50,758 nucleotides of DNA from Alitibacter langaaensis DSM 22999. Its GTDB lineage: Bacteria > Pseudomonadota > Gammaproteobacteria > Enterobacterales > Pasteurellaceae. The notes beneath the pieces were generated by a model. It was not told the DNA's origin and ran no database searches. It was given only the letters and a program-made list of their open reading frames with translations. The translations under genes were made by a program, and so were the position numbers. Shown piece by piece: positions 5,153 to 14,072 of the stretch. The number at the start of each line of letters is the position of its first letter. Positions within the stretch are counted from its first letter, which is position 1. Where the stretch lies: positions 1 to 50,758 of the forward strand of contig NZ_QENU01000012.1 in NCBI RefSeq assembly GCF_003096995.1. The letters run 5' to 3'.

Positions 5153-6379
5153 TTAGAAATTTAAGTTCATTCCGCATTGTTCGCAATAGTCACCTATAAG
5201 CTGCATTACAGGCTTTCGCTCTTCTAAATAATCATAGCGATTGTAAGTATTTTCTAATTCGTCCCCACCTTCCAATAAATGAGAAAGAACGGTTTCAGAT
5301 ACGTTACGTTCAATTTTTTTAGATGCTAAGAATGTTTTTATAAAAGCGCGTATTCCATGGGGAGTGAGTTTACCCTTATAGCCGTTTCGTTTTAAAGTTA
5401 CGTTTACTGTGGCTTTATTCATGGGTTTATTATTTGATGAACGACCCACAAAAACAAAAGGGCTATTTTCTGAAAATATTTTCATCACTTCTAATAATTG
5501 GATTGCTTGAGATGATAACGGCACAGTATGCGGGCGTTTTTTATCTGCTTTCCCTTTCATTTTCTCTTTAGGAATATGCCATAGCTTATTAGCAAAATCG
5601 ATTTCAGACCATTCAACATTAACGGCTTCATTGGGGCGCAGGGCTGTTAAGAAAGACCAACAAATTAGTAAATAAGTTTTCTTTTCTATGCGGGCGTTAG
5701 CCAAATCTTGAAATAATTTAGGCAATTCATCAGATTTAATCGTAGGGTGGGGAGTAGATGATTTTATATGAAAATTCTTTACAGCTAATCTACAGTTATG
5801 GCTTTCTATAATGCCTTGCGTAATAGCATGATCCATAATGGCACTTACAAGCTGATGTATTTTTTTCAGTGTGTTACTTCTATCTGCTATTTTTTCATAA
5901 ATGCTTACTAATTCTTTAACTTTTATTTCTGATACGTGTGTATCACCAATGTAAGGGAATATATGATTTTCTAGGCGTTCCCAATTCTTTTTTCGTGTTT
6001 CTAGATTTTTAGCTTTTTCTTTGTAAATACCGCTGAAGTAGCTTTCAGCAACAGAACGAAAGGTATCTTTCAGACGGCTTTCATGTTCTTGCTGAATGCG
6101 TATTTTTTCTTGTTGTGGATCAATATCTTTCGCAAGTAGAGAACGATATTCTTCACGTTTTGCCCGCGCGTCAGAAAGTAATAGAGCAGGATAATGCCCG
6201 ATAGTTAGATTTGTTCTTTTATTCGTAATAGGGGATATGTAGTTAAAAATCCATATTTTAGATCCTGTAGGTTTCACTCTAAGAATTAGCCCGTTACCGT
6301 CAGCTAATATATATTCTTTGTCTTTTGGTTTAGCATTTTCTATTTGAGTTTTGTTTAGTGCTTTGGTTGTTCTAGCCAT
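5153..6379 (-). CDS. int: tyrosine-type integrase, P4-like
   Basis: This 408-residue protein has the DUF4102-type N-terminal arm-binding domain (LNKTQIENAKPKDKEYILAD, then GLILRVKPTGSKIWIFNY), a SAM-like core-binding domain, and a C-terminal catalytic domain. Catalytic residues are visible: Arg in TALRPNEAVN (about residue 247), HGIR (about 340-343) and the nucleophile Tyr in NTYNRYDY (about 379). It would catalyse integration and excision at a tRNA-linked site. It is convergent with the primase operon and points away from tRNA-Leu, whose 3' end is 200 bp upstream of it. A pair of tandem 12-bp repeats in its promoter region may be its own arm sites. Confidence 0.93.
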   Translation of the reverse strand: MARTTKALNKTQIENAKPKDKEYILADGNGLILRVKPTGSKIWIFNYISPITNKRTNLTIGHYPALLLSDARAKREEYRSLLAKDIDPQQEKIRIQQEHESRLKDTFRSVAESYFSGIYKEKAKNLETRKKNWERLENHIFPYIGDTHVSEIKVKELVSIYEKIADRSNTLKKIHQLVSAIMDHAITQGIIESHNCRLAVKNFHIKSSTPHPTIKSDELPKLFQDLANARIEKKTYLLICWSFLTALRPNEAVNVEWSEIDFANKLWHIPKEKMKGKADKKRPHTVPLSSQAIQLLEVMKIFSENSPFVFVGRSSNNKPMNKATVNVTLKRNGYKGKLTPHGIRAFIKTFLASKKIERNVSETVLSHLLEGGDELENTYNRYDYLEERKPVMQLIGDYCEQCGMNLNF

Positions 6380-6435
6380 ATTTTGATCTTACAAGATGTT
6401 AGACACAGAATAATTTATAGTAACACGTTTCAAAT

Positions 6436-6459
6436 CGTGTAACTAAACGTGTAACTAAA
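6436..6459. repeat. tandem 12-bp repeats upstream of int, possible arm-type sites
   Basis: CGTGTAACTAAA occurs at 6436-6447 and 6448-6459, with a partial inverted copy (ACACG at 6423-6427) nearby. Short direct repeats between an integrase start and the tRNA are typical integrase arm sites or autoregulatory operators. No core att duplicate of the tRNA end was found elsewhere in the window. Confidence 0.5.
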
Positions 6460-6501
6460 ATTTGCGATAGGAAATGTTTAGATACGTTAAGCTAAGATAA
6501 G

Positions 6502-6534
6502 AAAAAAGCCTGTAAACGTTGATTTTACAGGCTT
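6502..6534 (-). terminator. terminator downstream of tRNA-Leu
   Basis: AAGCCTGTAAA (6506-6516) and TTTACAGGCTT (6524-6534) form an 11-bp stem; on the minus strand it is followed by six T's. It ends the secG-tRNA-Leu transcript. If native to the chromosome, the true att junction lies between here and int. Confidence 0.8.
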
Positions 6535-6579
6535 TATCAGATTTTTTCGTTTAGCTGTGTTGAGCTAAATTTAGTCAAA

Positions 6580-6665
6580 TGGTGCTCTGGGCGAGACTTG
6601 AACTCGCACGACCTACGGTCACTACCCCCTCAAGATAGCGTGTCTACCAATTCCACCACCAGAGC
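6580..6665 (-). tRNA. tRNA-Leu (GAG)
   Basis: Read on the minus strand, the acceptor arms GCTCTGG and CCAGAGC pair, with an encoded ACCA end at 6580-6583. The anticodon stem CTATC/GGTAG holds loop TTGAGGG with anticodon GAG. A long variable arm, GTAGTGACCGTAGGTCGTGC region, is typical of class II leucine tRNAs, and 86 bases is the expected length. It lies 22 bases after secG and next to the integrase, so it marks the insertion hotspot. Confidence 0.95.
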
Positions 6666-6686
6666 GTTATTTGATTTTAATTTGTA

Positions 6687-7031
6687 TTAATTTTGTGGGA
6701 TATCTGCGTTTTTATTTTCTACTGGCGCAGGCGCAGTTTGTTGTTGAATTTGCTGAGCCGTTTCAGATAAATCATCAAATTTACCTTGTTCAACATTGCC
6801 ATGATGAGAATTTAAATTCCCTAATACAATACTAATCACAAAGAAAATTGTTGCTAAAATCGCTGTTGTACGTGATAAAAAGTTTGCTGAACCTGCAGAA
6901 CCAAATACTGTACCAGATGCGCCACCACCGAATGATGCGCCTGCATCGGCACCTTTACCTTGTTGAATCAAGATAAAGCCAACCATGACGATTGCAACGA
7001 GCAAGTAAACAAATATTAAAACGTTATACAT
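6687..7031 (-). CDS. secG: protein translocase subunit SecG
   Basis: SecG is the small auxiliary subunit of the SecYEG protein-export channel in the inner membrane. The 114-residue product shows the family pattern: a first membrane segment (VLIFVYLLVAIVMVGFILIQ), the conserved GKGADAGASFGGGASGTVFG loop, then a second segment (TAILATIFFVISIVLG) after SANFLSRTT. The polar, Gln-rich tail is usual. Its stop is followed by tRNA-Leu on the same strand, the common secG-tRNA-Leu arrangement of gammaproteobacteria. Confidence 0.96.
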   Translation of the reverse strand: MYNVLIFVYLLVAIVMVGFILIQQGKGADAGASFGGGASGTVFGSAGSANFLSRTTAILATIFFVISIVLGNLNSHHGNVEQGKFDDLSETAQQIQQQTAPAPVENKNADIPQN

Positions 7032-7118
7032 TATCTTTTTCTCTGTGAATAAAAACGGAGCGAATACTACCTAATATTTTGATGCTTAGCAAGGAGTTTT
7101 TGCTCGTTTGCTGAAAAT

Positions 7119-9065
7119 CTATTCAGAAATTTGCTCAGATTTGACCGCACTTTTTGTTTTGCTTGCTTTAGTTTTGCGTTTTGTGAACGGCGGTTTTGGA
7201 TTATTGGCAACTTGGCTGAGCTGGCGTAATGCTGAAAAATTCACAAATTGCACCAAATCGGGCAACATTTGAGTGAGTTGATGCATAAATTGTTGATAGC
7301 TCACTGATTTTTGGCTGATCGCGTTTAGTTGTGATTCCCATTGTGCCGTCATATCGGGCTGTATCGCTACATCAGGCAGCGCTTGGATCAGAATTCGTCC
7401 TGCTTCAGTGCTGTGAATGCTGCGCCCTTTTTTAGTAAGAAATCCGCGTTTAAATAGCAATTCAATAATGCCTGCACGGGTCGCTTCTGTGCCTAAACCA
7501 TCAGTTTCACGCAAGATTTTTTTCAATTCTTTATCTTGAACAAAACGAGCGATTCCCGTCATTGCGGACAATAGCGTAGCATCGGTAAAGGGTTTAGGTG
7601 GCTGTGTTTTTTTGCTGATGATTTCGCCTTTTTCACACAAGAGAATTTGCCCTTTTTTTACCACTGGCAAGGGCGAATCTAATTGTTCGTCATCGTCTTC
7701 TTTGCCCCAAAGTGCTTTCCAACCCGCGGTTTGTAAATTGCGCGCTTGGGCGATAAAACATCTGCCAGCGATATTAAAGGTGATTTTACTTTTGCGATAT
7801 TCGGCATCAGGGCAAAATTGCATCAGATATTGACGCGCGATGAGATTATAAACATTTTGCTCCCATAGGCTAAGGCTCGCTGGGCGGTTTTTCGCCGTGG
7901 GAATAATGGCGTGGTGCGCCTCGACTTTTTTATCATTCCAGCAGCGATTTTTTTGCTCAATATTGACCGCACTTGGCAGCGGCTGATATTGGGTTGAATG
8001 CACTTGAAGTGCTGCGATCACCTTCTCGCGATCAGCAAAATGCTCATTGGGCAAATAGCGACAATCAGAACGTGGATAGGTAATGAGCTTATGCTTTTCA
8101 TAAAGGCTCTGGCAGGTGTCTAGCACATCTTGCGCGGACATACCATAGCGTTTGGCAGCATCAATCTGCAATGCAGAAAGAGAATAAGGCAATGGCGCGG
8201 TTTCTTTTTCTCGCTTATCTTCATAAGCGGTGACTTCAGCGGGTTGCCCTGTGATGCGTTTTATCACGTTTTCAGCGAGAGCGCGCGAAAGCACACGCCC
8301 GTCATCATCTTGATAATCTTCACAGGCTTTGCTTGGTTGCCAAAGTGCGGTCAATTTTTGCGGCGTTTTTTCTTGCGTTTGAATATGTGCCATGACCTCG
8401 AAAAAATCCTTAGGCTGGAAATTTTCAATTTCTAAATCACGGCGCACAATCAACCCTAACACAGGGGTTTGCACACGCCCAACAGACAAAACACCATTAT
8501 AGCCAGCTTGACGTCCGCGAATGGTGTAAGCGCGCGTCATATTAATGCCATAAAGCCAGTCTGCGCGGGCTCGTGCGAGTGCGGATGTTGCTAAGGGAAT
8601 AAAGTGGCGATTAGGCTGTAATTTTTTAACCGCTTTTTCCACCGCACTTGGGTTGAGATCGCTGATTAAACAACGTTGAATTTTATCTCGTTTATCGGCA
8701 CTTAAATTGGCGTAACTAAACACTTCATCAACTAACAATTGCCCTTCTCGATCTGGGTCGCCCGCGTTGATCAGTTCATCCGCTTGGTGAATCAGTTTTT
8801 CAACGGTTTTAAGCTGTTTCGCCACTTCTTTACGCGGAATTAGCTGCCATTTTTCAGGCACAATAGGCAAATGTTCTAACCGCCATTGTTTAAAAATCGG
8901 ATTATAAGCATCGGGTTCGGCTTGTTCTAATAAATGCCCGACACACCATGTTACGCAGTCATTGTCGCCACAACGAATAAACCCATCGCCACGCGTGTGC
9001 GGTTTTGGCAACACATCGGCAATAGCGCGCGCAAGGCTAGGTTTTTCGGCGATAAACAAACGCAT
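7119..9065 (-). CDS. topB: DNA topoisomerase III
   Basis: This type IA topoisomerase relaxes and decatenates DNA during replication. The start at 9065 gives the canonical [14 protein letters not shown] and has GGAG eight bases upstream; a start at 9092 would add nine untypical residues. The 648-residue protein has the Toprim domain at the N-terminus ([17 protein letters not shown] acidic motif) and the active-site tyrosine in [13 protein letters not shown] at about residue 329. The zinc-independent C-terminus ends in a Lys-rich tail. Several uptake signals occur in the gene. It is followed on the same strand by secG. Confidence 0.96.
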   Translation of the reverse strand: MRLFIAEKPSLARAIADVLPKPHTRGDGFIRCGDNDCVTWCVGHLLEQAEPDAYNPIFKQWRLEHLPIVPEKWQLIPRKEVAKQLKTVEKLIHQADELINAGDPDREGQLLVDEVFSYANLSADKRDKIQRCLISDLNPSAVEKAVKKLQPNRHFIPLATSALARARADWLYGINMTRAYTIRGRQAGYNGVLSVGRVQTPVLGLIVRRDLEIENFQPKDFFEVMAHIQTQEKTPQKLTALWQPSKACEDYQDDDGRVLSRALAENVIKRITGQPAEVTAYEDKREKETAPLPYSLSALQIDAAKRYGMSAQDVLDTCQSLYEKHKLITYPRSDCRYLPNEHFADREKVIAALQVHSTQYQPLPSAVNIEQKNRCWNDKKVEAHHAIIPTAKNRPASLSLWEQNVYNLIARQYLMQFCPDAEYRKSKITFNIAGRCFIAQARNLQTAGWKALWGKEDDDEQLDSPLPVVKKGQILLCEKGEIISKKTQPPKPFTDATLLSAMTGIARFVQDKELKKILRETDGLGTEATRAGIIELLFKRGFLTKKGRSIHSTEAGRILIQALPDVAIQPDMTAQWESQLNAISQKSVSYQQFMHQLTQMLPDLVQFVNFSALRQLSQVANNPKPPFTKRKTKASKTKSAVKSEQISE

Positions 9066-9211
9066 AAACAGGCTCCGTAAAAATGGAGGCAAATTCTACC
9101 GCACTTTAAGGGAAATTTAAACTCGTGAATTTTTGTAAAGGCGTGTAACTCGGTGAGTAGGGAAAAATAAGAATAGAAATCTACCTAAAATATCGTTGTA
9201 AATAGGAAGAA

Positions 9212-9225
9212 ATGATTTAGATCAA
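9212..9225. promoter_or_regulatory. FNR box upstream of the formate dehydrogenase genes
   Basis: ATGATTTAGATCAA differs from the FNR consensus TTGAT-N4-ATCAA at one position. It lies 127-140 bases before the start at 9352 in a 286-bp intergenic region otherwise free of genes, and indicates anaerobic induction of the two genes that follow. Confidence 0.65.
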
Positions 9226-9351
9226 AATACATGCATTTTTAATAAGGTTATTTATAGATAGGTACTATTCATATGGTGGAAAATCATTATTCTATAATCT
9301 ATTACTTTTTTCTCATTTCATTTTATTTATATACAGTTGGAGTGATTTGAT

Positions 9352-11190
9352 ATGGCTAAATATTATTTGCAACCAGAGGAGAACTACGACACTAAAATTG
9401 GTGTGCTGATTAATAAATTTAATAGCAAAGTAAAAAGTTTTCCACCAGGTACCTGCCCATTAGTCGTGCAATATGCATCACTTCGTGCATCTATGAGCCA
9501 AACTTGTGGTAAATGTGTGCCTTGTCGTGATGGCATTCCCCATCTTTCATTCCTATTGCGCGATATTTTGGCAGGCGAAGCAGATGAAAATACGATGCGC
9601 CAAATTCATGAATTAGCTGAAATGGTACGAGATGGTTCTGACTGTGCAATTGGTTATCAGCCAGCCTTTGAGATTCTTGATAGTATTGAAGAATTTAAAG
9701 AAGAATATGAGAGTCATATAAAAAATAAGTCTTGTTCTTCAAGTATTGGTCAAAAAATTCCTTGTATTAATATGTGCCCTGCTCATGTAGATATTCCTGG
9801 TTATATTGCGCATATAGGTGATGGTAATTATGCTGATGCGATTAATCTGATTCGTAAAGATAATCCATTACCAACCGCTTGTGGGTTGGTTTGCGAGCAT
9901 CCTTGCGAAGAACGTTGTCGTCGTCGGTTAATTGACGATGCTATCAATATTCGAGGCTTGAAAAAATACGCAGTGGATCAAGTAGCTGCAGATACAGTAA
10001 AAGTGCCGCAGCCTTTACCTGATACGGGAAAAAAAGTGGCTGTCATTGGAGGGGGGCCTGCGGGACTAACCTGTGCTTATTTTCTTGCTCAAATGGGACA
10101 TAGAGTCACCATTTATGAACGTCAAAAGGCTTTGGGGGGAATGCTACGCTATGGTATTCCTAACTATCGTTTTCCTAAAAATCGTCTTGATCAAGACATC
10201 AATGCGGTATTATCGGCTGGTAATATCAATGTGGAATATGGCGTGATGGTTGGGGAGGATATTGCTATTGAAACGATCCGTAAATCACATGATGCGATGT
10301 TTGTTGGTATCGGGGCTCAAAAAGGTAAAACCTTGCGTATAGAAGGTGCGAATGCAAACAATGTTTTCTCTGCAGTTGAAATGTTAGACGGCATTGGGAA
10401 TGACATTATCCCTGATTATACCGATAAAGTTGTTGTTGTGATTGGCGGTGGAAATGTAGCGATGGATGCTGCACGCTCAGCTGTACGTTGTAAAGCTAAA
10501 GATGTTCGTATTGTATATCGTAGAAGACAAGATGATATGACCGCACTTCATACAGAAATTGAAGCGGCGATTATGGAAGGTATTGAGTTAATTACTCTTG
10601 CCGCGCCAGTAAAAATTGAAACCGATGAGCAAGGAAATTGTGTGGGGTTAACTGTACAACCGCAAATGACTGGCCCTTATGATCATGGTGGTCGTCCAAG
10701 TTCTGTTGCTGTTAATAAGCCTAAATTTACTATTGCTTGTGATGTGATTTTGATTGCTGTAGGGCAAGATATTATTAGTGTGCCATTTGAAAAATTTGGT
10801 ATGGAAGCAAACTGGGGAGTCTTCAAATCAGAGCTTACTACGGCAGTGCCTAATATGGATGGCGTATTTGTAGGAGGAGACTGTGCAACAGGGCCTTCAA
10901 CAGCTATAAAAGCCATTGCTGCAGGTAAAGTTGCTGCTCATAATATTGATGAATACTTAGGGTATCATCATGAATTTCCTTGCGAGACGAAAGCACCGGT
11001 GCCAAAAGCTAATGTGCGTATGCAAATTGGTCGTGCAAATACAACCGAACGTCCAGCATATATTCGAAAATGTGATTTTGACCATGTTGAAAATCCTTAT
11101 ACCCATGAAGAAGCAATGCAAGAAGCGGAACGTTGTTTGCGTTGTGATCATTTTGGTTGTGGTGTACTACAAGGAGGGCGTGACTTATGA
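9352..11190 (+). CDS. FAD/NAD(P)-dependent iron-sulfur oxidoreductase, electron-transfer partner of formate dehydrogenase
   Basis: The 612-residue protein has three parts. Residues 1-130 resemble the C-terminal 4Fe-4S domain of NuoF (SQTCGKCVPCRDG, then a DCAIG cysteine). Residues 135-215 form a dihydropyrimidine dehydrogenase/GltD-type cysteine domain (CINMCPAHVDIPGY, CGLVCEHPCEERC). From about 225 there are two Rossmann folds (VAVIGGGPAGLTCAYF for FAD, VVVIGGGNVAMDAARSA for NAD(P)). A CLRCDHFGCG motif is near the end. The ATGA overlap with the next gene couples it to FdhF. It probably passes formate-derived electrons to NAD(P)+, or the reverse; direction and cofactor are inferred. The upstream FNR box suggests anaerobic expression. 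Confidence 0.88.
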   Translation: MAKYYLQPEENYDTKIGVLINKFNSKVKSFPPGTCPLVVQYASLRASMSQTCGKCVPCRDGIPHLSFLLRDILAGEADENTMRQIHELAEMVRDGSDCAIGYQPAFEILDSIEEFKEEYESHIKNKSCSSSIGQKIPCINMCPAHVDIPGYIAHIGDGNYADAINLIRKDNPLPTACGLVCEHPCEERCRRRLIDDAINIRGLKKYAVDQVAADTVKVPQPLPDTGKKVAVIGGGPAGLTCAYFLAQMGHRVTIYERQKALGGMLRYGIPNYRFPKNRLDQDINAVLSAGNINVEYGVMVGEDIAIETIRKSHDAMFVGIGAQKGKTLRIEGANANNVFSAVEMLDGIGNDIIPDYTDKVVVVIGGGNVAMDAARSAVRCKAKDVRIVYRRRQDDMTALHTEIEAAIMEGIELITLAAPVKIETDEQGNCVGLTVQPQMTGPYDHGGRPSSVAVNKPKFTIACDVILIAVGQDIISVPFEKFGMEANWGVFKSELTTAVPNMDGVFVGGDCATGPSTAIKAIAAGKVAAHNIDEYLGYHHEFPCETKAPVPKANVRMQIGRANTTERPAYIRKCDFDHVENPYTHEEAMQEAERCLRCDHFGCGVLQGGRDL

Positions 11191-13994
11191 TTAATGTAAA
11201 AATTGATGGGATTAATGTTCAAGTAGAAGAAGGAACAACCATTCTTGAGGCCGCAAAATCTGTTGGTGTAGATATTCCTACGTTATGTTATTTAAAAAAT
11301 GTCAGTGATATTGGTTCATGCCGTTTATGTGTAGTAGAAATAGATGGTTATGATAAATTGCCAACATCTTGTAATACTTTGGCGCAAGACGGTATGGTCA
11401 TCAAAACTAAAACCAATAGGGTTGTCAAATCTCGCCGCATGGCATTAGATCTGATTTTATCGCACCATAATTTAATTTGCTTTTCTTGCCCATCAAATGG
11501 TGCGTGTGAGTTACAAAATGTAGCTCATCAATGTGGTATTAGTGAATCAACATTTCCGAATTTCCGTTTACCAGGTATTGAAGTTCCTCATGTAGAAGAT
11601 CATCCATTTTTAGGCTATCGCCCTGATTTATGTATTCATTGTCAACGTTGTATTAGCACATGCACCAATGTGAGTGGATGTGATGCAATTAAATTAACTT
11701 CTCGTGGTATTTTCCGTTCTATTGAAACACCATTTGGTATCAATTGGAAAGAAACTGAGTGTGAATCTTGTGGTAATTGCGCAGAAGCTTGCCCAACAGG
11801 TGCAATTTATAAAAAAGAAGCAAAATCTTACCGCACTTGGGAAATTAGCCGTGTTCGTACAACTTGCCCACATTGTGCAGTTGGTTGTCAATATGATTTA
11901 TTAGTAAAAGACAACAAATTAGTTGGTGCTGAAGCTGTAGATGGCCCATCAAATGGAGGGCGTCTATGTGTAAAAGGGCGCTTCGGTTCATATAAATTTG
12001 TTCATTCTGGTGATCGTTTAACTGATCCACTAATTAAGGATCGTGCGACAGGAAAATTCCGCAAAGCAAGTTGGGATGAAGCACTTGATTTGGTTGCTTC
12101 TAAATTTATGGCGTTAAAACGTCAGCACGGCGCAGATTCTTTAGCTGGCTTTGCGTGTTCACGTTCGCCAAATGAAGATATTTATATGGTGCAAAAAATG
12201 GTGCGTACTTGTTTCGGTACGAATAACACGGACAATTGCGCACGTGTATGCCATTCTGCGTCTGTGGAGGGGTTGGCAAAAACCTTAGGATCAGGTGCAA
12301 TGACTAACCCAATTTATGACATTACTCATGATGTTGATGCGATTTTACTGGTGGGATCAAATCCTGAAGAAGCACATCCTGTAGTGGGTATGCAAATTCG
12401 TGAAGCCGTACGCAATGGCGCTAAATTAATTGTGGTTGATCCTCGTGATATTGGTTTAACAAAACAAGCTGATCTGCATTTAAAACTTCGTCCTGGTACT
12501 AATATTGCTTTTGCCAATGGTATGTGCCATGTCATTATCAAAGAAGGTTTATTAGACGAAAAATATATCGCTGAGCATACTGAAGGATTTAAAGAGTTGA
12601 AAAAAATTGTGAAGGATTATACGCCAGAAAAAGTGGCGAAAATCTGTAATATTGATCCTGATGATTTGCGCGCAGCAGCACGAATTTATGCAACAGCGAA
12701 AAAAGCGCCGATCATTTATTGCTTAGGCGTAACAGAGCATTCCACTGGCACGGAAGGCGTGATGTCTATGTCTAATATGGCATTATTAGTGGGTAAACTT
12801 GGACGCTCAGGTTGTGGGGTAAACCCATTACGTGGACAGAATAATGTACAGGGTGCTTGTGATATGGGAGCATCACCTAATCAATACCCAGGTTATCAAT
12901 CAGTGCTAGATCCAGAAGTGCGGTCAAAATTTGAGAAAGCTTGGGGCGTTAGTTTGCCTGCCCATCTTGGTACACATGCTACTGATATTTTTCCCAAAGC
13001 GATTAAAGGAGAAGTGAAAGGTCTGTATATTTATGGTGAAGATCCCGTAGTAACCGATCCCGATACCCATCATGTGATTAAGGCATTAAAAAGTCTATAT
13101 TTCTTAGTGGTACAAGAACTATTTATGACTGAAACAGCCCTTTTAGCTGATGTTGTGCTACCAGGTCGTTCTTATGCGGAAAAAGATGGTACATTCACTA
13201 ACACAGAACGCCGCGTGCAACGTGTACGTAAAGCCGTTACTATCCCAGGCAATACGCGTTTAGATACAGATATTATCTGTGAATTAATGCGTCGCATGGG
13301 CTATAACCAACCTACTTTAACCGCATCAGAAATTTTTGATGAAATGGCATCGCTCACCCCATCATACAGAGGTATGAGTTATACTCGCTTAGAAAGTGAA
13401 CCTACTCAATCTTTACAATGGCCTTGTACGGATAAATATCACCCTGGTACGCCAATTATGCATATGGGAAAACCTGTGAGAGGCTTAGCGTGGTTCTATC
13501 CAACGGAATATCAAGAAGCACAAGAATTGCCAGATAAAGAATATCCGCTAATGCTGAGTACTGGACGGATTTTGTATCATTACAACACTGCTGTGATGAC
13601 CAGTCGTACGGAAGGATTAATGGAAATTGCAGGGCATTCCTTTATTGAAATTAATTCTGCCGATGCGCAACGTCTTGAGATTGAGGATGGCGAACGAGTG
13701 AGAGTTACATCTCGCCGTGGCACGATTACTTCTGAAGCCCGTGTATCAGACAAAACCAATAAAGGGGAGTGTTGGATGCCATTCCATTTTGCTGATGGTA
13801 ATGCCAATTATCTAACTAATGCAGCGTTAGACAAATATGCGCGTATTCCTGAGTATAAAGTCTGTGCTTGTCGTGTAGAAAAGTTACCGAAAGAAGAAGC
13901 GTTTAACGGGCGCGGTAAAGCGATTACGCAGCAAGCGATCGCAAAACAATGGCGCAAGAAAATGGATAGAACAATCTCAAAAATCTTGGGATAA
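11187..13994 (+). CDS. fdhF: formate dehydrogenase alpha subunit, cysteine-type, with NuoG-like N-terminus
   Basis: The 935-residue protein oxidises formate, or reduces CO2, at a molybdenum bis-MGD centre. The N-terminus is a [2Fe-2S] ferredoxin domain (CYLKNVSDIGSCRLCVVE, residues about 35-50), then a His-Cys cluster domain and two 4Fe-4S motifs (CIHCQRCISTC, CESCGNCAEACPTG). From about 220 the molybdopterin domain begins with its own CPHCAVGC...GRLCVKGRF cluster. The catalytic metal ligand is a cysteine (DNCARVCHSASVEG), where E. coli FdhF has selenocysteine, so no SECIS element is needed. It overlaps the flavoprotein gene by four bases. The architecture matches cytoplasmic NAD(P)-linked formate dehydrogenases. 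Confidence 0.92.
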   Translation: MINVKIDGINVQVEEGTTILEAAKSVGVDIPTLCYLKNVSDIGSCRLCVVEIDGYDKLPTSCNTLAQDGMVIKTKTNRVVKSRRMALDLILSHHNLICFSCPSNGACELQNVAHQCGISESTFPNFRLPGIEVPHVEDHPFLGYRPDLCIHCQRCISTCTNVSGCDAIKLTSRGIFRSIETPFGINWKETECESCGNCAEACPTGAIYKKEAKSYRTWEISRVRTTCPHCAVGCQYDLLVKDNKLVGAEAVDGPSNGGRLCVKGRFGSYKFVHSGDRLTDPLIKDRATGKFRKASWDEALDLVASKFMALKRQHGADSLAGFACSRSPNEDIYMVQKMVRTCFGTNNTDNCARVCHSASVEGLAKTLGSGAMTNPIYDITHDVDAILLVGSNPEEAHPVVGMQIREAVRNGAKLIVVDPRDIGLTKQADLHLKLRPGTNIAFANGMCHVIIKEGLLDEKYIAEHTEGFKELKKIVKDYTPEKVAKICNIDPDDLRAAARIYATAKKAPIIYCLGVTEHSTGTEGVMSMSNMALLVGKLGRSGCGVNPLRGQNNVQGACDMGASPNQYPGYQSVLDPEVRSKFEKAWGVSLPAHLGTHATDIFPKAIKGEVKGLYIYGEDPVVTDPDTHHVIKALKSLYFLVVQELFMTETALLADVVLPGRSYAEKDGTFTNTERRVQRVRKAVTIPGNTRLDTDIICELMRRMGYNQPTLTASEIFDEMASLTPSYRGMSYTRLESEPTQSLQWPCTDKYHPGTPIMHMGKPVRGLAWFYPTEYQEAQELPDKEYPLMLSTGRILYHYNTAVMTSRTEGLMEIAGHSFIEINSADAQRLEIEDGERVRVTSRRGTITSEARVSDKTNKGECWMPFHFADGNANYLTNAALDKYARIPEYKVCACRVEKLPKEEAFNGRGKAITQQAIAKQWRKKMDRTISKILG

Positions 13995-14017
13995 TCTATA
14001 CTGTTCGATATAAACAC

Positions 14018-14059
14018 AAAGTGCGGTCAAAAACTTCACAATTTTTGACCGCACTTTTT
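14018..14059. terminator. bidirectional terminator made of two inverted uptake signals
   Basis: AAAGTGCGGTCAAAAA (14018-14033) and TTTTTGACCGCACTTT (14042-14057) pair perfectly with an 8-base loop, flanked by A's and T's. It lies between two convergent genes (fdhF and the sulfatase) and serves both. Confidence 0.9.
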
Positions 14060-14072
14060 CTAAACTTAGTTT

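Noticed and set aside
11704-12030. Short open frames on both strands inside fdhF
   Set aside because: They are shadows of the strongly supported formate dehydrogenase frame with its many cysteine motifs.
12200-12260. Selenocysteine codon (UGA) in fdhF
   Set aside because: The codon at the catalytic position reads as cysteine (TGC in GTATGCCAT), so no recoding is needed.
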